Of a DNA stretch of 64,000 bases, positions 56,389-64,000 are shown piece by piece; the first letter of the stretch is position 1; every line of letters begins with the position of its first letter. This stretch comes from JBFJKD01 sp038106145 (GTDB taxonomy: Bacteria > Pseudomonadota > Gammaproteobacteria > Pseudomonadales > Porticoccaceae): assembly GCA_038106145.1 (NCBI GenBank), contig JAYODD010000007.1, positions 1 through 64,000 of the forward strand, written 5' to 3'. The notes below the pieces were generated by a model. It made no database searches and had not been told where the DNA came from. It worked only from the letters and a program-made list of their open reading frames with translations. A program made the position numbers and the translations under genes.

Positions 56389-57201
56389 TTATATCTCTAT
56401 CGGCGTGTTGGGGAGGTTTCCCCATTCAGACCAGGAGCCGTGATAACCACGAATATTCTCATAGTCGAGTAATTTTCCTACCAGGTAGGTGTACGCCGAG
56501 CGATGGTGGCTCTGGCAATGGGTAATAATAGTCTTGTCGGAAGTCAGCCCCAATTGTTGTAGATAGGTGCGGGCATCTGCCCGTACGCGCATATTTCGCG
56601 TCCGGTCCATTAACGAAGTCCACTCGCAATGAATCGCCCCCGGGATATGCCCCCCCCTTTGGCTGAGAACGCGGATGCCGTCGTACTCTTCGCGGCTGCG
56701 GGCATCCCAAATAACAAAATTTTTCTCCCCCAGATGGCTGATTATATCTTCGGCTTCAACCAGCTGCGATCTATCCAGATTAACTGTTACCGCGGTGCGA
56801 ATTGGTGCTGGTGGAATAGCGCTGGTGAGAGGATGTCCCTCGTTTTGCCAGGCTACCAGGCCGCCGTTCAGGTATGACCAGCGCGCATGACCAATGACAT
56901 CGAGAGTCCATAAGAGACGACCCGCCCAACCACCACCTTCATCATCGTAGGCAACCACGTGAGTTTGCGCGGTCAGTCCAAGGCGCGAAAACAGTGTATT
57001 AAGGCGCTCCGCATCCGGTAATTTTCCTGGCGCGGGTGCTTCGCCGCGCATCAGTTGCGACGGCGATATGTGTATCGCCCCCGGGATATGGGCGCGTTGG
57101 TATAGCTGCTCCTTGCACAAATCGATAATCAGCAGATGGTCTTCGTTAAGGTGTTTCTCGAGCTCCGTCGGTTCAAGCAGACGCGCCAGGGTGTCAGGCA
57201 T
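56389..57201 (-). CDS. Two-domain rhodanese (sulfurtransferase)
   Basis: This 270-residue protein has tandem rhodanese domains. The C-terminal one carries the active loop HCQSHHRS (Cys 229, Arg 234). The N-terminal domain has YDDEGGGWAGR where an active loop would be and lacks cysteine, as in classic rhodaneses. Such enzymes move sulfane sulfur from thiosulfate or 3-mercaptopyruvate to acceptors. The loop resembles the CQTHHRS of RhdA-type thiosulfate sulfurtransferases. It lies between rsgA and psd in an operon. Confidence 0.92.
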   Translation of the reverse strand: MPDTLARLLEPTELEKHLNEDHLLIIDLCKEQLYQRAHIPGAIHISPSQLMRGEAPAPGKLPDAERLNTLFSRLGLTAQTHVVAYDDEGGGWAGRLLWTLDVIGHARWSYLNGGLVAWQNEGHPLTSAIPPAPIRTAVTVNLDRSQLVEAEDIISHLGEKNFVIWDARSREEYDGIRVLSQRGGHIPGAIHCEWTSLMDRTRNMRVRADARTYLQQLGLTSDKTIITHCQSHHRSAYTYLVGKLLDYENIRGYHGSWSEWGNLPNTPIEI

Positions 57202-57242
57202 ACAGGTTGTCCTCCAGGGCGGTCATTGTAACTGATGTGCGT

Positions 57243-58298
57243 TTAATGGGCGTTCAATTCAGCAACTATGGAGTGATAGCTAGCGAGCCGCTCGGCGCGC
57301 ACCGCGCCAACCTTGACCGCCGCAATCAATGCGCACTCCGGTTCACCGTCGTGCTGGCAGTCGCGAAATTTACAGTGCCCCAGAAGCGGTCTGAATTCAA
57401 CAAAACCTGCGGCGACCTGCTCTGCGTGGAGGTGCCAGAGGCCGAATTCTCGAATACCTGGCGAGTCGATAAGCCCGCCACCGCCAGGCAGGCGGAACAA
57501 CTGACTGGAGCTGGTGGTGTGGGTACCCTTCGCGAAGTGGTGAACATGGCCTTGTTGACTATCGCTGGATGGAGACGCGGCGGGCGTTAACTTAGTCGAT
57601 AATGGACCAGTTTGGGTGTGCGCATCCGGAATCAGCGCGTTAATTAACGAGGACTTGCCGACGCCGGACTGACCCACGAGTACGCCGGTTTTATGCTTCA
57701 GGCTGGCAGCCAGCTGTGTGATACCCGCACCGGTTTTAGCTGAGACGATAAGCAACGGATAGTCCAGCTGCGCATAGGCGTCCAGCAGTTGTTCGAGATC
57801 TTGCGTTACCTTCATATCGCACTTATTCAATACCAGAATCGACTCCATGCCCTGTGCTTCACTGGCCACCAGATAACGGTCGATAAGATTGGCGTGTGGT
57901 TGTGGTTGGGGTGCGAGGACGATGGCAATGCGATCAATATTTGCCGCAACCGGTCTCAGTTTTCCTCGATTATCCGGACGATCGAGGTGGTTTTTACGGG
58001 GTTGGACCGCAGTGATTACACCCCAGGGCTCGCCGTCCCGCCACGCCACCCGATCTCCAGCAATCAGCGAATCGAGATTAGCGCGAAAATGGCAACGTCG
58101 TACCGCCCCTTCTGGCCCAACAACATCTGCACTGTCAGCGTAGCGCACCGCGACGACGCCAGTTTGTTCCGAACCCAGTCCCGATTCCGGTGGCCCACTT
58201 GCCACCCGTCCCCCGCCGTTGTCGGCCTGCGCTCGACTGCGGTCCTGTTGTAGACGTATTCGACGTTGCTGTTGCAGTGTCAATTTACGTTTTGCCAT
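57243..58298 (-). CDS. rsgA: Ribosome small-subunit biogenesis GTPase RsgA
   Basis: This is a 351-residue circularly permuted GTPase. It has a basic N-terminal tail (MAKRKLTLQQQRRIRLQQDR), an OB-fold, then G4 LNKCD, G1 GQSGVGKSS and G3 DSPGIREFG in permuted order, and a C-terminal zinc site (HCKFRDCQHDGEPEC). It acts late in 30S maturation. I chose the ATG at 58298 directly after AGGAGG; 17 extra upstream codons are not family sequence. Divergent from the MscS gene. Confidence 0.96.
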   Translation of the reverse strand: MAKRKLTLQQQRRIRLQQDRSRAQADNGGGRVASGPPESGLGSEQTGVVAVRYADSADVVGPEGAVRRCHFRANLDSLIAGDRVAWRDGEPWGVITAVQPRKNHLDRPDNRGKLRPVAANIDRIAIVLAPQPQPHANLIDRYLVASEAQGMESILVLNKCDMKVTQDLEQLLDAYAQLDYPLLIVSAKTGAGITQLAASLKHKTGVLVGQSGVGKSSLINALIPDAHTQTGPLSTKLTPAASPSSDSQQGHVHHFAKGTHTTSSSQLFRLPGGGGLIDSPGIREFGLWHLHAEQVAAGFVEFRPLLGHCKFRDCQHDGEPECALIAAVKVGAVRAERLASYHSIVAELNAH

Positions 58299-58403
58299 AC
58301 CCTCCTGGTCTCGCCCTGCCTGTTGTGGGGTGTGTTGGCGGCCAAGCATATAGCATAATGGGGCCCGGTAGTACCCGATACCATCAGCGTGAGAATTCGC
58401 ACT

Positions 58404-59456
58404 ATGGAAGCACTATCCGCCGCCTGGCAAGGCTCGCAAACCCTGTTGTTTACCGGGATCGCGGTGGTTGCTGGCTTGTGGCTGGCGCATATTTTGATTA
58501 TCCGTCGCGTGCTTGCTACGGGGCGTCCACGCCTTGCCCGGCAGGTGGTAATGCTCGCCCTGACTGCGGCGGGCGTTATTGCGGTGGTGCTGGCGTTACC
58601 GATTTCCGACAGCACCCGTAATTCTTTGCTCGGATTGTTGGGTCTGGTCATAACTGGAGTGATAGCACTGTCGTCGACGTCGTTTATCAGTAACGCCATG
58701 GCGGGCCTGATGTTGCGTGCCGTCAGAAGTTTTAGCCCGGGAGATTTTGTGCGGGTAGGTGGGTATTTTGGCCGTGTGACCGAGCGTGGACTGTTTCATA
58801 CCGAGATACAATCGGAGGATCGCGATCTGGTCACCATTCCCAACCTGTATTTATCGGTAAATCCGGTCACGGTTATTCGCTCCTCCGGCACCATTATCAG
58901 CTGTGACTTATCCCTCGGTTACGATGTGCCGTATTATCGCGTGGAACCCCTTCTGAAGGCGGCCGCCGAGGATGCCGGACTACAGGATCCCTTCGCACAA
59001 ATTCTGACGTTGGGGGATTACTCAATTACCTATCGCATTGCGGGGTTTTGTACCGAGATGGCACAGTTGCTCAGTCAGCGCACGCGGTTGCGCCAGGCGG
59101 TACTCGATCAGTTGAACGGCGATGGTATAGAAATAGTGTCCCCCGCGTTTATGAACCAGCGTCGCGTACCCGAAGGAATCAAGTTTACATTTGCACCGAG
59201 ACCAGCCTACGACGCTCAGGAAACAGAACAGGTGCCGGAAAAAAGAATATTTGATAAAGCCGACCTCGCCGATAAAAGCGCCGCCATCAAGGATGAACAG
59301 CTAAGTCTGGCGCGTGAAATTGAGGAATTAAAAAGCCGCGCCCGTCTTAGTGGCGGTGAGGAAAAACTGGCGCTGGACAGACAGATTGCCGCCCGGGATG
59401 AACGTCTGACACACCTCTCTTCTCTGGTAGATGTAGTCAGTCAGGATCAGGAGTAA
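58404..59456 (+). CDS. Small MscS-family mechanosensitive channel
   Basis: This 350-residue inner-membrane protein has three transmembrane helices (about 13-35, 43-65, 70-105), the last forming the pore (GLLGLVITGVIALSSTSFISNAMAG). Next comes the MscS beta-domain (FSPGDFVRVGGYFGRVTERG) and a C-terminal charged coiled coil (about 285-340). It would open under membrane tension. The ATG at 58404 is my choice; a GTG at 58389 is in frame. It lies between rsgA and orn, genes that are adjacent and divergent in many relatives, and ends 8 bp before orn, so it may be co-transcribed with it. Confidence 0.9.
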   Translation: MEALSAAWQGSQTLLFTGIAVVAGLWLAHILIIRRVLATGRPRLARQVVMLALTAAGVIAVVLALPISDSTRNSLLGLLGLVITGVIALSSTSFISNAMAGLMLRAVRSFSPGDFVRVGGYFGRVTERGLFHTEIQSEDRDLVTIPNLYLSVNPVTVIRSSGTIISCDLSLGYDVPYYRVEPLLKAAAEDAGLQDPFAQILTLGDYSITYRIAGFCTEMAQLLSQRTRLRQAVLDQLNGDGIEIVSPAFMNQRRVPEGIKFTFAPRPAYDAQETEQVPEKRIFDKADLADKSAAIKDEQLSLAREIEELKSRARLSGGEEKLALDRQIAARDERLTHLSSLVDVVSQDQE

Positions 59457-59464
59457 ACATACCT

Positions 59465-60028
59465 ATGCCGAACACCAGCGACCCGCAACAGCAATCCAAC
59501 CTGGTGTGGATTGATCTGGAGATGACCGGGCTCGACACCGTTAACGATGTGATTATTGAAATCGCTACGATTGTCACCGACAAGCGCCTCAATGTACTGG
59601 CGGAGGGTCCGGTATTTGCCGTACATCAGCCGGATCAGGTACTCAATGCCATGGACGAATGGAATACCCGTCAACATGGCAAGTCCGGGTTGACCGAGCG
59701 GGTGCGTCACAGCACCGTGACAACACGCCAGGCTGAACTGGCTACCATCGCTTTTTTGTCGCAGTGGGTAGAAGCTGGCCAATCGCCGATGTGCGGCAAT
59801 TCCATTTGCCAGGATCGGCGCTTTCTTGCCCGCGAGATGCCGGAATTGGAACGTTTTTTTCACTATCGCAATCTGGATGTCAGTACCGTCAAGGAAATTG
59901 CCGCTCGCTGGCGACCGGAATTGCTGGCCGGACTACGTAAAAACAGCAGTCATCTGGCCATGGACGATATTCGTGATTCCATTGAGGAGCTAAACTACTA
60001 CCGGCAACATTTTTTCCGTCTCGACTGA
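59465..60028 (+). CDS. orn: Oligoribonuclease
   Basis: This 187-residue DEDDh exonuclease degrades 2-5-nt RNAs and also pGpG, the product of EAL phosphodiesterases. Exo I is LVWIDLEMTGLD (Asp 17, Glu 19), Exo II is MCGNSICQDRRFL, and the C-terminal HLAMDDIRDSIEEL holds the DEDDh His and Asp. Since the window has two EAL proteins, Orn completes c-di-GMP breakdown. It starts 8 bp after the MscS gene. Confidence 0.97.
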   Translation: MPNTSDPQQQSNLVWIDLEMTGLDTVNDVIIEIATIVTDKRLNVLAEGPVFAVHQPDQVLNAMDEWNTRQHGKSGLTERVRHSTVTTRQAELATIAFLSQWVEAGQSPMCGNSICQDRRFLAREMPELERFFHYRNLDVSTVKEIAARWRPELLAGLRKNSSHLAMDDIRDSIEELNYYRQHFFRLD

Positions 60029-60240
60029 GATGGCAGCCAACTGGCGCCGGAGAAGGACGCAGGTTACCGGGCGTTAGAAACTGATTGAACGTCCGGTAAA
60101 AGTTGGTTATGTTTAGCCCCCGGTTCGTTCAGGAAATTGCTACAAAATTTCCGTTCGGCTGCTGCCGTGCCCGACCCTGGAAGGGTTATCACTAGCCGCT
60201 ACTTCCGATACGCACCCCACAGACCTTCACCGGGAGCGCC

Positions 60241-61404
60241 ATGCTGTTTACAACCGAACACGAGACCCTGCGCCAGTCATTGCGACGATTTATCGACCGC
60301 GAAATCGCGCCCCATGTGGACCAGTGGGAAGAGGAGGGCATCTGGCCGGCTCACGCTATTTTTAAAAAAATGGGGGACGCCGGATTTTTGGGTATCACCA
60401 AACCGGTAGCATACGGGGGGCTGGGCCTCGATTACTCCTACCAGATGGTGTTCTCGGAAGAGATTGGCAAAATTCGCTGTTCCGGGGTGTCTACCGCGCT
60501 GGCGGTGCAGACCGATATGTGCACGCCGGCCCTCGCCGTACACGGTAGCGAGGCGTTAAAACAAAAATATCTGGTACCCGCGATTGCTGGTACCAGCGTG
60601 GGTTGCATTGGGGTCAGCGAAGTTGGCGCGGGGTCGGACGTGGGTTCGATCAAGACCACCGCACGCCGCGACGGCGACGAATATGTCATTAATGGCAGTA
60701 AGATGTGGATTACCAGTTCGACGCAGGCCGACTGGGTCTGCCTGTTGTGCAACACCAGCGAAGACAACGGGCCACACCGCAACAAAAGTATCATCATTGT
60801 GCCCCTCGATGCGCCGGGAGTGACCCGCGGCAAGCCGCTTAATAAACTGGGCTGTCGCAGCTCGGACACCGCGCCGATTTATTTCGATGATGTACGGGTG
60901 CCGGTCAGCAATCGCGTGGGCGAAGAAAACAGAGGTTTCATCTACCAGATGGAGCAATTCCAGGAGGAGCGGCTGGCTGCGGCCACCAAGTATTTGAGCC
61001 AAATCGAAGATGCCATCGATATTACCATCGATTACACCAGGCAGCGGGAACTGTTCGACAAGCCGCTGCTGGAAAACCAGGTAGTGTACTTCAAGTTGGC
61101 GGAGCTGCAAACCGAAGTAATGGCAGCGCGCGCGTTATTATATTTTGCCGCCGAAAAATATGTGCGCGGCGAAAATGCCCTGAAGGAAGTTTCCATGGCG
61201 AAATTCAAGGTGGGTCAGCTGGGTCAGACCGTGCCGTCCGCCTGCCTGCAATTTTGGGGCGGCCAGGGTTTTATGTGGGACAACCTGATCAGTCGTATCT
61301 TTCGCGATGCGCGTCTGTGTTCCATCGGCGGGGGCGCCAACGAGGTAATGCTACAGGTGATCGCGAAGGAGATGGGGATCTATCCGTCACCCGCTGGCAA
61401 GTAA
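60241..61404 (+). CDS. Acyl-CoA dehydrogenase, AtuD/citronellyl-CoA-type
   Basis: This is a 387-residue FAD enzyme of acyl-CoA beta-oxidation type. FAD and substrate blocks: GVSEVGAGSDV, GSKMWITSSTQADW, and the FAD-binding RQRELFDKPL. The place where many ACADs carry the catalytic Glu reads SIGGGANEVM, so the likely base is Glu 242 or 243 in QEERLAAA, as in isovaleryl-CoA-like enzymes. The sequence resembles citronellyl-CoA dehydrogenases more than LiuA, by memory of the families. It leads an operon with acyl-CoA carboxylase and hydratase genes. A 212-bp upstream spacer should hold the promoter. Confidence 0.88.
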   Translation: MLFTTEHETLRQSLRRFIDREIAPHVDQWEEEGIWPAHAIFKKMGDAGFLGITKPVAYGGLGLDYSYQMVFSEEIGKIRCSGVSTALAVQTDMCTPALAVHGSEALKQKYLVPAIAGTSVGCIGVSEVGAGSDVGSIKTTARRDGDEYVINGSKMWITSSTQADWVCLLCNTSEDNGPHRNKSIIIVPLDAPGVTRGKPLNKLGCRSSDTAPIYFDDVRVPVSNRVGEENRGFIYQMEQFQEERLAAATKYLSQIEDAIDITIDYTRQRELFDKPLLENQVVYFKLAELQTEVMAARALLYFAAEKYVRGENALKEVSMAKFKVGQLGQTVPSACLQFWGGQGFMWDNLISRIFRDARLCSIGGGANEVMLQVIAKEMGIYPSPAGK

Positions 61405-61453
61405 GGCCGTCCGCCAAAAGTGATGCGCGGAAATAAATTTCAAAGGTGCGAAG

Positions 61454-63073
61454 ATGCCGGTACTACAAACCAGGGTGGATAAACACAGCGCGGCGTATCG
61501 CCAAAATCGCGCCGACATGCTGGCGCTGGTGGATGAGGTGCGCCGCCTGGAACAGCAGGTGCACAACGTGTCCGCCAGCAAGCGGGATTTGTTCGAGCAG
61601 CGCGGCCAGATACTACCCCGCGAGCGCCTGGCCCTGTTGCTGGATCCGGGCGCGCCCTTTATCGAACTGGCGACGTTGGCCGGGTTAGGGGAACACGACG
61701 ACGACGGCGTCGAAAATGTATTTGGCTCCAGTATTATTGTCGGCATTGGTGTTGTCTGCGATACCCGCTGCATGATTTACATTAATGACGCAGCGATCAA
61801 GGGCGGCACCAATCAATCCAAGACTTATGACAAGCTGCATCGCGCACAGGATATCGCCAGGACCGCGTGCCTGCCGTTTATTTCACTGATGCAAAGCGGC
61901 GGCGGTAACCTGCTGAACCAGCATATCGGGTTTAATCAGGGCGGCAACCGCTTTAAAAAGCAGGCTCAGGCTTCCGCTGCAGGCATTCCACAAATTACCG
62001 TGGTGCATGGCAATTCCACCGCTGGCGGCGCCTACGTGCCGGGTATGTCAGATTACAATATTTTTGTACGCAACCAGGCACGGGCGTTTTTGGCCGGTCC
62101 GCCGTTACTCAAGGCGGCGACCGGAGAAATCGCCGGGGAAGAGGAATTGGGTGGCGCCGATATGCACGCCCGTATCTCCGGGCTGGCGGAATTTGTTGCT
62201 GAAGACGATGCCCACGGCATCGAAATTTGCCGCCAGATCGTGCGCCAGTTGCGCTGGAATGATCGCCTGCCGCCCAGAACGGTTAATGATTACCAGGAGC
62301 CCCTGTACCCCATCGACGAGCTGTGCGGGCTGGTGCCGGTGGATTACCGACAGCCCTGCGACTGCCGGGAAATTATCGCGCGGATCGTGGACGGCTCGGA
62401 GTTTATGGAATTCAAGCCGGATTATGACCCCTACACTATCTGCGGCTTTGCCGAAATGGGTGGCCAACCGTGCGGCATTATCGGCAACAACGGTCCCATT
62501 ACCAACGAAGGTGCGAATAAGGCTACCCAGTTTATTCAACTGTGTTGCCAGGCGAATCGACCCATTGTGTTTTTGCAGAATACCACGGGCTTTATCGTCG
62601 GCGTCGATTCCGAGCAAAAGGGTATGATCGTCAATGGCGCTAAAATGATTCAGGCGGTTGCCAACGCCACGGTGCCGAAGATCACCATTCTGGTCGGGGC
62701 ATCTTTTGGAGCGGGCAACTATGCCATGTGTGGTCGCTCCTTCGACCCGCGGTTTTTGTTTGCCTGGCCCAACAGTCGCCTGGCGGTGATGGGCGGCGAA
62801 CAGGCGGCCACCGTCATGTCGATCGTTTACGAGAGCAAACAGAAAAGTCGCGGCCAGCCGGTGGACGCGGCGTTTCTCGAACAGCAGCACAAGGAAATTG
62901 TCGAGTATTACGACCAGTATTCGCGGGCGTTGTATTGCACGTCCCAGGTGTGGGATGAGGGGATTATCGATCCGCGCAAAACCCGCCAGCTATTGATTGA
63001 ACTACTGGATATCTGCGTGCGCGGCGAGCGCACGCGCCTGAGCCCGAACACCTTTGGTGTAGCGCGCATGTAA
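61454..63073 (+). CDS. Acyl-CoA carboxylase carboxyltransferase (beta) subunit, AtuC/LiuB-like
   Basis: This is a 539-residue crotonase-fold carboxyltransferase. The N- and C-terminal halves contain acyl-CoA and carboxybiotin sites (SGGGNLLNQH, HGNSTAGGAYVPGMSD, IVGVDSEQKGMIVNGAKM, GASFGAGNYAMCGR). Such subunits carboxylate 3-methylcrotonyl-CoA (LiuB) or geranyl-CoA (AtuC). The N-terminal RADMLALVDEVRRLEQQV and HDDDGVEN features look closer to AtuC, but the substrate needs a tree to decide. AAGGTG precedes the ATG at 61454. The partner biotin subunit starts at 63929. Confidence 0.9.
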   Translation: MPVLQTRVDKHSAAYRQNRADMLALVDEVRRLEQQVHNVSASKRDLFEQRGQILPRERLALLLDPGAPFIELATLAGLGEHDDDGVENVFGSSIIVGIGVVCDTRCMIYINDAAIKGGTNQSKTYDKLHRAQDIARTACLPFISLMQSGGGNLLNQHIGFNQGGNRFKKQAQASAAGIPQITVVHGNSTAGGAYVPGMSDYNIFVRNQARAFLAGPPLLKAATGEIAGEEELGGADMHARISGLAEFVAEDDAHGIEICRQIVRQLRWNDRLPPRTVNDYQEPLYPIDELCGLVPVDYRQPCDCREIIARIVDGSEFMEFKPDYDPYTICGFAEMGGQPCGIIGNNGPITNEGANKATQFIQLCCQANRPIVFLQNTTGFIVGVDSEQKGMIVNGAKMIQAVANATVPKITILVGASFGAGNYAMCGRSFDPRFLFAWPNSRLAVMGGEQAATVMSIVYESKQKSRGQPVDAAFLEQQHKEIVEYYDQYSRALYCTSQVWDEGIIDPRKTRQLLIELLDICVRGERTRLSPNTFGVARM

Positions 63074-63101
63074 GCGCGTGGGCATGAAAAAAGAGAACCA
63101 C

Positions 63102-63926
63102 ATGAACACTGAATTGCCCGGCTGTGAAACCTTGCTGTTAAGCCAGCAACAAGGGTGCCTGACCATCGTGCTGAATCGCCCGGCGCTACGCAACGCGATG
63201 AATGACCGTATGAGTGAGGAATTACAGGCGGTCGCGGAGCATCTCGCCGGTAACCCGCATATCCGCACAGTGGTTTTGCGCGGTGCGGAACACAACTTTT
63301 GCGCGGGGGGGGACATTAAAGAGCGGCGCGCGCAGGTAGAGGAACAAACAGAGGAACAGGATCCGGTGTACGAGCGCAATGTGCGCGCCGGGCAGCTGTT
63401 TAAAAACATCGCCCGGTTACCGCAAACCACGATTGCCTTCGTGGAAGGCGCGGCCATGGGCGGCGGGTTTGGTTTTGCCTGTCTGATGGATATCACGCTG
63501 GTGGCCGCCAACGCCAAAATGGGTATGCCGGAAACCACGTTGGGGGTGGCGCCTGCCCAGATCGCGCCCTATGTGGTGCGCCGTATCGGTTTGAGCAAGG
63601 CGCGCCATATGGCCCTGACCGGTGGTCGCATTAGTGGTGAAGAGGCCTATCGGTTGGGTGTGGCGCATTATTTATTTCATACGCCCGAGGAAGGGGAGCG
63701 GCAGCTGGCGCGGCTGCTGGAACAGATCGCGGCCTGCGGGCCGCGCGCCTGTGCGGTCACCAAGGAGATTATGAACGCGGCGGCGGGAGAGCTGGACGAC
63801 AGCCTGATTGAATTTGCCGCGGCGCGTTTCTCGGAACTCAATCGCGGTGGCGAAGGGCGGGAAGGGCAAGCTGCCTTTGTGGAAAAACGCAAGGCGCGTT
63901 GGCCCTCTTTGCCGGGAGAGGAATAG
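63102..63926 (+). CDS. Enoyl-CoA hydratase family protein, AtuE/LiuC-like
   Basis: This is a 274-residue crotonase. Oxyanion-hole blocks are HNFCAGGDIKE and GAAMGGGFGFACLMD, and the catalytic Glu is in GMPETTLGVAPAQIAP. The APAQIAPYVVRRIG segment is shared with isohexenylglutaconyl-CoA hydratases (AtuE); 3-methylglutaconyl-CoA hydratase (LiuC) is the alternative. I chose the ATG at 63102, which has AAAGAGAA just upstream; ATG 63084 and GTG 63078 are also in frame. It lies 28 bp after the carboxyltransferase gene. Confidence 0.88.
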   Translation: MNTELPGCETLLLSQQQGCLTIVLNRPALRNAMNDRMSEELQAVAEHLAGNPHIRTVVLRGAEHNFCAGGDIKERRAQVEEQTEEQDPVYERNVRAGQLFKNIARLPQTTIAFVEGAAMGGGFGFACLMDITLVAANAKMGMPETTLGVAPAQIAPYVVRRIGLSKARHMALTGGRISGEEAYRLGVAHYLFHTPEEGERQLARLLEQIAACGPRACAVTKEIMNAAAGELDDSLIEFAAARFSELNRGGEGREGQAAFVEKRKARWPSLPGEE

Positions 63927-63928
63927 CC

Positions 63929-64000
63929 GTGACCTTTAACCGGATACTGATCGCCAACCGCGGTGAAATTGCGGTGAGAATCGCGCGCAGTGCGCGAGCG
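63929..64000 (+). CDS. Acyl-CoA carboxylase biotin-carboxylase (alpha) subunit, N-terminus only
   Basis: The last 72 bases encode 24 residues from GTG 63929, reading FNRILIANRGEIAVRIARSA, the universal biotin-carboxylase start. AGAGGAA lies upstream and the gene begins two bases after the hydratase stop. It should be the alpha subunit (AtuF/LiuD-like) partnering the carboxyltransferase at 61454. Confidence 0.9.
   Translation, partial: MTFNRILIANRGEIAVRIARSARA

Noticed and set aside
1..64000. CRISPR arrays, insertion sequences, prophage, tRNA or rRNA genes
   Set aside because: No regularly spaced repeats, transposase motifs or tRNA cloverleaf signals were recognised by eye. A tRNA or covariance-model scan would be decisive.

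Overview
The window is a chromosomal stretch from a gammaproteobacterium. Almost every block has the gene order of Pseudomonadales/Cellvibrionales genomes: argH<>algZR-hemCDXY, mrcA<>pilMNOPQ-aroKB-gltBD-hemE, lptM-lysA-dapF-DUF484-xerC, yrfG-hslR-hslO-pckA with nudE-cysQ, and rsgA/orn/psd. A K+-dependent membrane pyrophosphatase, a branched acyl-CoA carboxylase cluster and two very large GGDEF/EAL proteins suggest an aerobic, probably marine or environmental member. The exact genus cannot be read from the sequence. No rRNA, tRNA, insertion sequence, prophage or CRISPR array was recognised.  Layout: (1) 1-12.8 kb is the least canonical part. It holds the end of an HsaA-like flavin-enzyme gene, then two paralogous ~1230-residue PAS/GGDEF/EAL proteins flanking a leftward ACAD-like/MoxR/VWA operon and a frameshifted Smr gene. 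(2) 13-20.6 kb holds membrane pyrophosphatase hppA, comM, ubiK, and a nitrogen module glnK-amtB-P-II preceded by a clear sigma-54 promoter. (3) 19.7-25.6 kb, mostly leftward, holds xerC, DUF484, dapF, lysA, lptM and argH, with cyaY pointing the other way. (4) 25.7-31.9 kb holds AlgZ/AlgR and the haem genes hemC-hemD-hemX-hemY. (5) 32-40 kb holds pckA, hslO, hslR, yrfG, nudE, cysQ and mrcA. (6) 40-54 kb holds the type IV pilus alignment and secretin operon pilMNOPQ, then aroK, aroB, gltB, gltD and hemE. (7) 54-60 kb holds a degenerate HD-GYP protein, psd, a rhodanese, rsgA, a small MscS channel and orn. (8) 60-64 kb holds an atu/liu-type acyl-CoA catabolic operon that runs off the right end.  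Connections: c-di-GMP turnover (two DGC/PDE hybrids plus an HD-GYP-like protein), AlgZR and the pilus operon all concern surface behaviour. The P-II/AmtB module and GOGAT (gltBD) concern ammonium assimilation. Haem genes occur in two blocks (hemCDXY and hemE).  Sequence quality matters here. Two runs of exactly ten N are assembly joints. One sits inside the GGDEF signature of the second DGC, and deleting it restores the frame exactly. The other hides roughly 50-60 codons of pilN. A one-base frameshift in a GC-rich tract breaks the Smr gene. Several starts were moved to internal ATG/TTG/GTG codons with better ribosome-binding sites or family agreement.
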